Shown here: piece after piece, positions 1 through 10,600 of the stretch | Layout: each line of letters starts with the position of its first letter | Numbering within the stretch: position 1 is the first letter of the stretch | Origin: Anastatus disparis | Lineage: Eukaryota > Arthropoda > Insecta > Hymenoptera > Eupelmidae | Length of the DNA stretch: 64,000 nucleotides | Assembly (NCBI GenBank): GCA_017163975.1 | Contig: JAFFSR010000227.1 | Coordinates: 2,418,001 to 2,482,000 of the forward strand | Reading direction: 5' to 3' | The notes under the pieces: generated by a model | The model's input: the letters and a program-made list of their open reading frames with translations, nothing else | Database searches by the model: none | Told to the model about the DNA's origin: nothing | Position numbers and translations under genes: made by a program

Positions 1-953
1 ATTCTCCAATATCAGCTTGATGAAAACAAACCACTGCCAATGGATCTGCATTTTTGCATTCCATAGTACTTTTAGCAGCAACTCCAAAGCCCTAATGCAA
101 AATATAATTTATTAAAAAAACTAATAAAACTCACATTTTCAGAAAAATATATTTAAATATTATTTAAAAACAATTATTTATGACTTATTTTTCTTTTAAT
201 ATTAATCTAATTGAAAATTACCAATGGCAAATCATTCATTGAATATACTACAACTCCTTGATACCGTGGTATGTCCTCTGTTATTCTTCCTAAACCAGAT
301 TTCGTTACATGATTACCATATAAAAATTGTTGTTCTGCAGATGATTTGACTGATATTTTATGCTGAAAAAATATTAAGCATATTAATCAATAAAAGTATA
401 CTTACATAAAAAAACAAAGCTTCTTACTTTAAATAAAATAATAAAATATTTCAAAAAATTTTCTAAACGTATTTAAAAAAATTATTGGCATAAATTATTT
501 CAAACGTTAACTATAATTAAGCTGTTAATATTTACCTTTGCATAAGGTGCTAAATAATGCAATGCAGTGATGTGCAGCCTAAATTTTCCAGTCTTAGTGA
601 ATTTTCCTATGCACGTTCCACAACTCATTAAATTATCAGGCGACACTGTATTCGCTAGTGCTAAAATCTTCTCAGACACATAGTACACTCTGTCTTTTTT
701 TTCTCGAAAACAATACGCACCATCTGGCCTGTCAATGAGAAATTTAAGATTGTCCCCAATACTAGAAATAAAATAAAATGTTATTGTTATGTAGAAATTA
801 AAAATAATGAAAATAATTGAAATTAAATTAATAATGAAAAGAAAAACTAATATGTAAATATAACCTAAAAAGTTTTAGATAATCATATTTAACTTACTAT
901 TTTGTTAATTTCTCAAATACTAATTTTGTCTTTTCTTCTGATAAACGTTTCAT
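1..953 (-). CDS. NIP7: NIP7, 60S ribosome biogenesis protein (four exons, 3' end cut by window)
   Basis: The exons are 953-898, 761-536, 362-222 and 91-1. All junctions are GT-AG with consistent phase. They encode about 171 of the roughly 180 residues usual for the family; only the last few codons lie outside the window. The translation aligns along its length with human NIP7: an N-terminal alpha/beta domain containing FEKLTKYIGDNL and [10 protein letters not shown], then the [16 protein letters not shown] stretch, then a C-terminal PUA-type RNA-binding domain containing [23 protein letters not shown] and [11 protein letters not shown]7 is a nucleolar protein needed for pre-rRNA processing and 60S subunit maturation. 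The start at 953 gives [16 protein letters not shown], matching the normal N terminus. The identification rests on full-length similarity recalled from the family. Confidence 0.95.
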
Positions 954-1340
954 TGTGTATTATAAATTATGCAACTCACTTACATAAGTTATAAAAAATA
1001 AAAGAAAATTAATTGTTGAGAATAGGCACGTGAGAGAGAAAAAATAATATATAACGATTCAAAACTCCCATAGACAAACGCATGGCGCATGCACATGGCA
1101 TATAAAAATTTGTCGAACATAGCGCCCTCTTTTCAGAACTTTAATTTTTTTTATTACTTTTTTTTATAGAAACATTTCAACAATTTAATTACGCTCGACT
1201 TTAGTTGCTCTTATCGCCGCCAAAGAATTCGAGCAATAGTATGAGCGATTAATATTAAGCCGAATTGTACTGCTTAATAAGCTTATTGCGTTCTTTGATG
1301 GCATTCCGAGAAGCATTGAAACGGGGATAAAATAAAAGTA
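954..1340. promoter_or_regulatory. NIP7 upstream region with CACGTG E-box
   Basis: This segment lies between the NIP7 start codon and a small plus-strand ORF. A perfect CACGTG E-box is at 1027-1032, about 75 bases upstream of the NIP7 start. GC-richer patches occur around 1080-1135 and 1195-1225. CACGTG is the binding site of Myc/Max-type bHLH factors, which are known to drive ribosome-biogenesis genes, so a role at NIP7 is plausible. No TATA box or start site is firmly placed. Confidence 0.4.
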
Positions 1341-1535
1341 ATGCCATCGAAAGACTCGATAAAAGCTGGGGAGTTTGCGCGACTACGTAAAATTAACTCT
1401 AGTTCACGCCCTCCTGGTTGGTATTTTATTCTGGGATTGGTCGGATGCTTAATTTTTTTTTTATATAAGCTTTGGGTTATAGAATACCAAACGTATCATT
1501 ATCCTTTCAACTTTTCTTTCCCTCGACTACCTTGA
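1341..1535 (+). CDS. possible 64-residue single-pass membrane protein
   Basis: This is an uninterrupted ATG-to-stop frame of 64 codons. It has a basic N-terminal half (SIKAGEFARLRKINSSSR) followed by one hydrophobic segment at about residues 27-46 (WYFILGLVGCLIFFLYKLWV) and a short aromatic tail ending in proline. The start context has A at -3. I do not recognise a family. It could be a genuine short membrane protein, an upstream ORF in the 5' leader of the cytochrome b561 gene that follows on the same strand, or a chance ORF. The basic-then-hydrophobic layout favours something real, but length alone does not prove it. Confidence 0.3.
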   Translation: MPSKDSIKAGEFARLRKINSSSRPPGWYFILGLVGCLIFFLYKLWVIEYQTYHYPFNFSFPRLP

Positions 1536-2423
1536 GTCTTTCTATATAGATATCTGTACGCTCCTTTTACTCCATCTTTCTCTTAAAATCAATCCTAAAT
1601 GCCAAGTTAGATTACATATACGTATACTGTAGCTACTGTTGCGCGCTTTTAGTCTCGAAGGAACCTTTTACGCGCGCTCACCTGTTGATTTTATTATTTC
1701 TGCTTGTTGCGCTTTTGTGAACAGGAGAATCGGCACCTGATGCAGGTAATACAGAACACACGAGCTTTTAATTATCTATGTGGTGTCTCTTTTCTTTTTA
1801 CGCTTATTTACATGTTATTTTATATTAGATAATTAACCGGCTTTGCGGTACTCTAAGTGTTCTAATTGTTTAAACGTTCGTTTTGCCAAAGTATTATCGA
1901 GTTCCTTGTATATGTTTATGTGTATACGTTAAATCCTTTCACGCCCACATTGTAAATTGACTATTGCGGAACTTATATTGGTCACAAAGGAATATACTTT
2001 CTAATGTAATAATTGATTTAAAAAAAAACCTTTATTTTCGCTTTTAATCTTGTATTTCTTAATCGCTGTTATTGTGTTTTAAAATGTGCTATATATATTC
2101 ACGTTTAAATTTGTTACACTTTCGCAATATTTTTTTGCTTTAACTACTTGTTTTTTCTTTTTAGCTTTTCTAATTTTAACTTAACTAAATTCATGAAATT
2201 TTATAAGCTAATAAGATTTTTTTTTCTTTTTTTGATTATATAAAAAGTATGAATCATAATTACTAATCATATAACGTACTAATAATAGTTTTGCACTAAG
2301 AATGTAGAGATGAAACGTTTTAATTATTCTAGAATATTTTACTTGAGTTAAAAAAAGCACTTTGCACAGAACATACAAATTTTTGTTTTATGCAGCTTTT
2401 AGAATCAAACTACACCATTCCAT
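1536..2423 (+). other. probable 5' leader and first intron of the cytochrome b561 gene
   Basis: There is no convincing coding frame here. A GC-richer stretch at about 1640-1745 ends in CACCTGATGCAG followed by GTAATA, a reasonable splice donor at 1746. Candidate acceptors lie just before the b561 start codon, at 2394-2395 (TGCAG) and 2401-2402 (CTTTTAG). I infer a non-coding first exon near 1640-1745 joined to the exon that carries the ATG at 2424. The rest is T-rich intron-like sequence. Confidence 0.35.
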
Positions 2424-3861
2424 ATGTCTAATGATTATCCGTATGAATATGAACTTTGTACAGGTATGTGTTTATTAAAAAAAAATTATTATTTTTTATA
2501 TGTATTAACAAATGCTTTTAATTTATTTTTTAATTTTCTCTATTTTTTGCATGACATTAAACATTTGTACTATGTAATTGATAAATTTTGTAAAATATTA
2601 TGTTTCAAAAATATTTAATTTCAACTGATTTTTTTTTTTATTTTATAGACATGGATAGGATAGGTGAACCACAGCAAACTCAAGATTTACGAGGTTTTGA
2701 TATTTTATTTTACTCTTCACAAGCATTTGGTGGATTATTGATTATATTAGTGGCAGTATGGCTTTCTCAATATCGAGGAGGTTTTGCATGGACATCTCAA
2801 CCAGCATTGGAATTTAATTGGCATCCTCTTTTAATGACTATTGGTCTTGTATATCTATATTCTAATGGTAATTTAAATTCTTAGATAATTTAAAAATTAT
2901 GTAATATCAACATTATATTGAATTAATTATACAGTTTATTTTATATAAAGTGTTGATATTATAAACTATAAAATACTTATACAATATTGCTTTTACAAAC
3001 TAGCTTATATTTTAAATTACAGGAATGTTAATATACAGGTCACGAAGAACCATTCGTAAAAGACGTCTAAAGTTTATTCATGCTGGTGTTATGATCTTCA
3101 CAGTTCTATTAACAGTTATTGGATTAATTGCAGCTTTTGATAGTCATAATCTAGCTGTTCCTCCTATCCCTAATATGTATACTTTACACAGTTGGGTTGG
3201 ATTAACAAGTGTTATTTTATTCTGTTGTCAAGTATGTTAATTATTTTGATCTTTAATAGAAAACCTAAAGAAAAATCTGATAAGACTAATTTTTGTTTGA
3301 TTATTTACAGTGGTTAGCAGGACTTGTAGCTTTTCTTTACCCTACAGTACAAACATCATTGCGTGCTGCATACCTACCAATTCATGTATATTTTGGTACA
3401 GCAGCTTTTATTGGTACAATAGCTTCTTGTTTAATGGGTCTGACTGAAAAAGCATTTTTCTCTTTGAAAGATGCTGATAAAAGTACGTTATCACAATATT
3501 AAGATAATAAATTTGCTTATCAATTTAAGATTGTTTTTATATTTTAATAGGATTATAAAAAATTTAACAAATAATTTTTAGTATGACAAGATTTCATTTC
3601 ATTAAAACAATCAAATATAAAAAGAAAGCTTATTATAAATACTTTAATTTTTTTAAATTTAATATAAAATATAAATAATTAAAAAAATTAATTTTTAGTC
3701 CTACTTATCAAAATCTACCAGCTGAAGGTGTACTGATAAACCTAATTGGACTTATTTTTGTTATTTTTGGTGGTCTAACTGTTTATTTAGTAAGTCAAGA
3801 AAGATATAGAAGACTTCCACAACCAGAAGATGACATACTACTAACTGGAAGAAATGAATAA
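2424..3861 (+). CDS. cytochrome b561 family, transmembrane ascorbate-dependent reductase (five coding exons)
   Basis: The exons are 2424-2463, 2649-2867, 3023-3231, 3311-about 3486 and 3699-3861, for roughly 268 residues. Four histidines suited to bind two haems fall at about residues 72 (NWHPLLM), 106 (FIHAGVM), 142 (LHSWVG) and 181 (PIHVYFG). Their spacing of 34, 36 and 39 fits the family. The signature LIYRSRR matches the cytosolic ascorbate-site motif and TLHSWVGL matches the luminal motif. About six membrane helices are visible. Such proteins carry electrons from cytosolic ascorbate across a membrane, to regenerate luminal ascorbate or reduce ferric iron. The last junction is awkward: the strong donor GTACGT at 3483 is one phase off, so an in-frame join needs the weaker GTTATC donor at 3487. 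I cannot assign the exact paralogue. Confidence 0.88.
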
Positions 3862-6296
3862 AAATTGCTTGTCCAATGTTCAGACCAATTAAAATAAGTG
3901 AAGTATAATTAAGCTAAATATAATTACAAATATTTTGTCTCGATGGTGCTACAAGCTCAAAAAGTCTCAATGAATCGCATAAATTAAAATCTATATATTT
4001 GAATAGGTAAATTAATAAAAATAATTATATTTAATTAAATATTTATATATACAAACAAAGATCTTAAGTAATATATTATATTGTTTTTATATTTTTTTTT
4101 TAATACCCAAAATTGACTGAAATAATATTTTCTAAGAGGTACTTAGATGTAATTATAGTATTGAAAGTTTTTTTTCTATAATGAAACAATCATAGTATTG
4201 AAAGTTTTTTTTCTATAATCAAACAATTATAGTATTGAAAATTTTTATTCTATAATGAAATCATTATATAACTAACAGACTATTTTTATTTCATCGAATA
4301 TAATTCTCTGATAGTCAAAGGTTACAAAAAAATTGTACAAAACAAAGGTGCTTAAATAATGGTGTCTTTTATGTAAACAGGTCCAAAGAAATTGAAAGTA
4401 TAAGTATACATTATTGATGTCTTTCAAATTTTAACGGATTGAGTGTGATATACTATAAATCTGATAATTTATTTACTATATTATTATTGCAAAGAAAATA
4501 CAGTTTTTTTTATCATATCTTTTTCTTTAAATTTTTTTCTATCATGATTTTAAAATTATGTGAATTATTTTCAAACTCAAGAGTTGTATTTCATTAATTT
4601 GTATTATTTGAGTAATATTCATTCTAATGAAGACTGTTAAGTAGATGTAATTAATCATTATAATTCATAAAAGTATATTAATTTTCTAAATTTAATTTTA
4701 AGTAATACAATAGTGCATCATGATATTTTGTATTATTTTACAGAAATGCAATAGATATTTATTATTTACATTAACTTGCGGTTGAGATGTGACCGCGTCT
4801 CATGATTATGTATCGATTTTTTAAATATAATTTTAAAAATCATAAGGAAACAATCTTTCATCTGCTGTCCAATATTTTGTATTATTTTAAACAACTATAT
4901 GTATTTATTGTATACACATAATAATAATAAAAGCTTTAAATAAAGAGCACTGTGTACACAATGATGTTATTATTACTGTAAATTATTAATCCTATAAATT
5001 TATGATGAATCTAAATAAAACCAAGCAATCGATTTTCGCCTTACCATTACGAGAAATAAACATATTTTATTGTACATGAAATCAAGCATATATATCTTTA
5101 TATAAATAGTTCGGATTCTTACTTTGCAAAAATTTTAATTTTCTTAGCAAGTTATGTGAGCGATTGATATCTAATAAAAAGTGACTAATTTATTACCGCG
5201 ATTAAACTCTCTGAATACTGCGCACTTGTGCTGTTTAATTATGTTTACCTGCTTTTCTTATCGTTAAATTACGTAAATACGAAGATCATAAAAGTACAGG
5301 GACAAAAATACATTGAAAATTCATTACAATTTATCAATTAATAAAAACAAATTTTATTTATTTAAATATTAAGCTTATTTGTTATTTTAAAAAATTCCGA
5401 GTTACTGACTTTAATTCTTAATTTTAAAAACCACTAAATTTCATTTTGTTCAATCATTTTTATTTGATACTTTTTTTTAAATTATATACCTAATTTAAAA
5501 TAAAATAATTTTTATTTTATTGTTGCAACATTTTATTTAAAATAAAAATTTAAAATAAAATAAAATCTTTTCAGACGGCCCATACTTATATTAAGATTTA
5601 AGCCGCGTAATATGAAGGATCATTAAATAAACTGATTTTGTAGTTTTTAAAAATACAATCTTTGGAAAAAATTTTCTCATACTCTGGTCCGACGTTTATT
5701 TTACCATTTCGCTTTCGCATCTTTCGAATAATAGCGGTATATACGTGATTGCGAAAAATTCTCGTTTTATAATTTATAGACGTGCCTACTTAAATTGTGT
5801 AATTATATTAATAGGCAACTTTGTTTTTTTTGCTAAATACTCTGAAAAAATTTCTGAAATTATTTTTCCTCTAAGTTGTGAAATATTAAACATTCACACT
5901 TGAGCAAACATTATTATCGTTGTTTTACGTATTAATTAATTATTACGAAAATCACCATAAATTATTATTGATATTTTATCAATAAGACTCCCAATTGATT
6001 TTATCAAATGCTTCCAAAAATAACTCGTGAATTTTTTATCTATCTTATCCTTGTGTGTTCAACCAAATAAATTATTGTTGTTGGCCAACCGAGGCACTCA
6101 AGTTCAAATATTGAAAAGAATAAAAAATACGCCGTTCCTTTAATTACAATTGAGGAACGGAACAGAATGGAACTTACGTTATTTTCATCGACTCCGACTC
6201 CGCAGTTCACAGTTATTTTTCTGCAGTACCTAGTGTATGTTATTGTTGTCATTTGATAAAATTGTATTTTGTAGTTTGACGTTTAATCAAATAAAA
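3862..6296. other. intergenic: b561 3' region and SYF2 upstream region
   Basis: This stretch is AT-rich with no supported gene. It contains many AATAAA-type signals that could end the b561 transcript, a 37-bp tandem repeat near 4155, and simple AT runs near 5480-5570. The last few hundred bases precede the SYF2 start codon; the segment around 6120-6240 is slightly richer in GC and may hold the SYF2 promoter. Confidence 0.5.
4155..4265. repeat. 37-bp tandem repeat, three copies
   Basis: Three head-to-tail units lie at 4155-4191, 4192-4228 and 4229-4265. Each begins ATAGTATTGAAA and contains TTCTATAAT. Units one and two are nearly identical and unit three has several substitutions, which suggests an older duplication followed by a newer one. 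It lies just downstream of the cytochrome b561 stop codon, probably in or near its 3' untranslated region. Confidence 0.85.
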
Positions 6297-7165
6297 ATGA
6301 GTGAAGGAGAGTCTAGTAGTGCAAAAACTGCGGCCGAGAAAATGGCTGAGCGTATGAAGAAATTGAAAAACCTGCATTTGAAAAGGGTAAGATAAAATAT
6401 TCTAACCTCATCATAACCTGTATTCATATATTTTACGTCATTAAATAATTTTAAATTTATGTATTTGTTAAAATCTTAATTTTATTTCTTCAGATGGAAG
6501 CTCGTACACAAAATCACAAAGCAGTTGTTGAAGAAGATAAACAAAAAAAATTACCTTCAAACTGGGAAGCACGAAAACGACAAGCAGACTGGATTATAAA
6601 TGACGAAAAGGCAAGAAAGGAAGCTGAAGAAAAAGGACTTGATTATGAAAGAACTAAATTATTACACATTGATGCCATTGAATCAGAACGATTATCGAGA
6701 AAAAAGAAAAAAGTATCGCCAAATGATGGTTTTGCTGATTTCGAGCAAGCTACGATAAGACAATATAAACAACTTGTTAAAGGTATAAAGCCAAACATGG
6801 AAGCTTATGAAGAGGCAAAAGAAAAACTCGGACCAGCATTCTATGGGGATAAAAATACGATTTTACACGGTTTGCACACAGACAAAAAAGAAGCTATAGA
6901 TAAAATGGTGGACGATTTAGAAAAACAGGTTGCTAAACGAGAAAAATATAGTAGAAGGAGAATGCACAATGACGATGCTGATATTGATTACATTAATGAA
7001 AGAAATGCCAAGTTCAATCAAAAACTTGAACGATTTTATGGAGAACATACAAGAGAAACAAAGCTTAATCTTGAACGTGGAACTGCCAATTTAAGTTTCA
7101 TTTTGTTAAATAGATGTTCAAATATATCATTTTTAGAATTAAATTTTATTGCAAATAAATTATAG
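6297..7165 (+). CDS. SYF2: SYF2, pre-mRNA splicing factor (two exons)
   Basis: The exons are 6297-6386 and 6494-7165, joined in phase 0, encoding 253 residues. The protein aligns with human SYF2 (243 residues): a charged N terminus (LKNLHLKRMEAR), the NHKAVVEEDKQKKLPSNWEA block, DLEKQVAKREKYSRRR, and the hallmark NDDADIDYINERNAKFN. SYF2 is a nuclear component of the NTC/Prp19-related spliceosome complex and acts near the catalytic core. Orthologues end almost directly after NLERGTA. Here the frame instead continues for 25 residues (NLSFILLNRC and onward) to a stop at 7165, and this tail has no resemblance to the family. It may be a genuine extension, or a one-base change at about 7085-7092 may have removed the usual stop. 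An AATAAA signal lies at 7303. Confidence 0.95.
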
Positions 7166-7500
7166 TAAAATATTTATAAATTAGCATCATAAAAAGCGCA
7201 ATATAAATAATTAAGTAACTTACTCTTATTAACTAGATAAAATTATCTAAAACTTGTATATTTTTTTACTGTTTGAAGTAAAAAAAATTATATTTTTGAT
7301 CAAATAAATATAAATCATGTTTTTTATACAATTAAAACTTTTAATTTTATTATCTTTTAATTAAAAATAAAAAAAAACGAAATAATTACAGTATACACAT
7401 AGATTTAAGTCAGTCAGTTCAAAATTTATGCTTTTTAAAATTAAAATAATCTCATGTTAGGTATGTACAATTTAAAATTTTCTAAGATGTTCAGTTTGTA
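7166..7500. other. convergent 3' untranslated regions of SYF2 and TAB2
   Basis: This short AT-rich stretch lies between the SYF2 stop (plus) and the most distal TAB2 stop (minus). It contains AATAAA at 7303-7308 for SYF2. The two transcripts converge here and may overlap at their 3' ends. No coding frame is supported. Confidence 0.5.
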
Positions 7501-7686
7501 TTAAACCACCCAATTGTGGACTGTTCCTGTAAATAAAAATATATGAATAATAAATTATATAGTCCAAATTTTATTAAATTTTGTGTTTAATGATTTTATT
7601 TAAAAGAAACTTGGCCTGCTTATACTTACGACGAGGTGAAAAATTATGATGATGAGTAACTCTTATATGAATATCTTGAGTTCCTC
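7501..7686 (-). CDS. TAB2: candidate alternative 3' exons of TAB2
   Basis: A donor inside TAB2 exon 7 (CAAG/GTACAG, exon end 8231, phase 1) joins in frame to an exon at 7686-7630. That exon has an acceptor ending CACATAG and a strong GTAAGTAT donor, and encodes GGTQDIHIRVTHHHNFSPR. A last exon starting at 7526 would give a short tail RTVHNWVV and stop at 7501-7503. Reading through exon 7 instead stops at 8163. In a second frame the last exon encodes NSPQLGGLIQTEHLRKF, which looks more protein-like but is out of phase by one base. I infer two C-terminal isoforms, both keeping the NZF finger. Confidence 0.6.
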
Positions 7687-10600
7687 CTATGTGTAAAAAA
7701 ACAAAAAATTTGTATCTATTGTTATTAATTTAAATCTCAAATATATTTATTTTGCTACTCTCAAACTGTTACTTTAGGTGGACCGTTAATATACACAATA
7801 GGATGGATATATAAAATAAAATCAACATTTTTATTTTTTAATTAAAAAATTAATTTTATTCATTATTTTATAGTTATGTAACTTTTGTTTAAAATTATTA
7901 AAGCACATTTTTTAAGTCTGTAAAATCTTTTTAAGGATTAATATTTAAAATTGTAGCTTTGAATTATTGCTCTTATGATATTTTCATAGATCTTAAGCTG
8001 AATCGGTTAGATTGTATCACAGAACGACAAAATCATTAATTCGCCATTGCGAATCAAGTATCGGTCGTAAAATGTTATAACTTATATCACTCAATGCACA
8101 CACATCATACATGCTGTTATATAAAAAAAAACTGGTGGGTTTAAAATACAGAATTCAATTCATCATCTGGATGTTGAAGGAAAATTGCGCGTATTTGCCA
8201 AAAGCTGTCGATTTCTACTTGTCACTGTACCTTGCAAATTTTCATTAACTCTTGGCAAGTCACATTCTTCACATTTATTCATTAATGGATGATTATCAAA
8301 TGTACATCTTGGACAGACCCATGGAGGACCATCTCCATCTTGATTGTCAATTATCGTTGGTTCAGGTTGCCAAGCAGGTGGCTGAGAAGGTAAAGGAGGC
8401 GGAACTGCAGCAGCTGCAGATGGTTGAGGAACATATTGTTGTCCTGTATAAATATCTTTGTAAAACTCCTCGTTTGTTTCTCCAAGTGGAACTATCAAAT
8501 GAAATATTAAAATCAAAATCAAATTTTTAATATGTTGAATATTATTTAGATTTTAACTTACGAAAAAAATATTTAAAAAATAAGTAATTCAGCTAATTAT
8601 CAAAAATCTTTTACTTATTTTAATACTATATTTTGTAATAAATAAATAATTAATGAAAAATTATTAAAATTTTATTTTATTAGATAAAATTAAAAGTTAA
8701 TAAAGAAAATTAATTACAAAAATTAATTATTTTTTAATACCTCGAGGATCTGATTGTGAATGTCGATCAACTTCCTCAGTTAATCTGTCACATTCTAATT
8801 GTAATTGATATATTTCAGTTCGTAATTGTCTTTCATACTCCTGAAATAAGTAATACAAATACGTAAACATTAAGTAAAAATAGAAATAAACATTAAAAAA
8901 TTTAAATTTATTTATTTATAATTTTACCCTAGAAGGTGTCATTGGATTTGATAAAGATTCAATTTCCTTCTTTAAAGCTTCCAACCGAGCTTCTTGAGCT
9001 TTTACTGCTTTGTCCATTCGATTTTTCCTTATAAGTTGTTCTGTTACATGCGGTTTTAATTCATCTTCAACTAAAAAAATATTTTAAGACCATTTAACAA
9101 TAAATAATATGGTAAAATTTCGCATAAAAATTATTTTAAATTTATCGAAAATTGAACAATTAAAAAACATAAAAGGGAAGGAATAAGTATTGTAAATATA
9201 AAGAGAAGAAGATTAGAGAAAAGAGAGGGAGATGGATATACGGAAATAGAGAGTATGAGCATTTCAGGTGGGCAGTGTAATACATAACGAGAGATTCTCG
9301 CCGGCTCTATGTATAGCTCGGGGCGTGGGTCAGGAATGCGTAAATATCATCAGCTTGTGGGTGTGTAGACTTATATGTATTTATATGAATATATGCACAA
9401 TATCCAACTGCTTGTCTACTTCAAATTATAGATATGATATGTGATATGAGGATGAAATAACGTATACTAAACTAGCAATTTAAACAGACTATGAGAATTT
9501 TCAATAAAATAATTGGAATTCAATAAAAAAAATTTTACATATTTTATTAAATTATGTTTTTAATCAATATCTGCTCAAGTAATGTCGGCCGAATTATTAT
9601 ATCAACTTATAACAAAGCATATTTATAGTTTAAATAGAATAAAAAATTGTTATAATTTTTTCGACTTGTAAATTGAATGAATTTAATAATTTGATTAGCC
9701 ATTTATCAATAGAAACATCAAAGTTGATTATTATAAAAAGCGGTGGCAGTCCAATGACCATGACATTTACATTCTAATGGTTCAAAAATAGATTCCTCGA
9801 GAAAATTTTCGGAAAATTTTTTTCTTTATTTCTTCGAGAAATAGAATCTGGATACCACGAAAAACAATTAAAGACAAGTTCGATTGAGCAAAAAAAAAAA
9901 ATTAATATTATGAAGAAGGCGATATCTATCAAGAGTTTATAGAACCTTCATCATCACCTGGTAATGATTTACGAGTATATCACCAAAGGTCAACAAAAAG
10001 AGAAGTTGATCCTTAATTAGATATTTAAAAAAATGAAAATCAAGAAAATTATCTTACCTTTACTTAAAATATCGAGACATTCTAAGGGAAGCTCTTCAGG
10101 CTCATTATAACTGCAGTTATTTTCTGGATTACGACTAATGTCCTCTTGTACTAATAAAGAAAGAAGTTCCGGAGGCAGTTCATCATCTTTAATAATACCA
10201 CTGCCAGCTTGCGTGAGATTAGAAGGTATACCAATATCTTTTTCATCTTCACTTTGTAGGACATCTCGTAATACTTGAGAAAATTCTCTCTTATCATCCT
10301 CATCATCATCACTATCTTCATCATATTCTCTATAAGTACTAGCAATAGTTTTTGGAATAGCTCCACGACTCGCTGACGGAACTATTTGTGATTCTGACGT
10401 AGAAATAGACATAGGTTCTGAGTGAGGTATTGCAAGTGGTTGTGATGAAGCTACAGGCTGTAATGTTGGAATTGTTAATAATTCTGGCGTTAAAAATGAT
10501 TCTTGTGATGGGATGGTTAAAAAGTCTGGGGGAACGGTTTGTGAATCGAAATCAGCAATCATTAATGCTGTTGGATCATCTGGTGGGTCATCTAGCCCTG

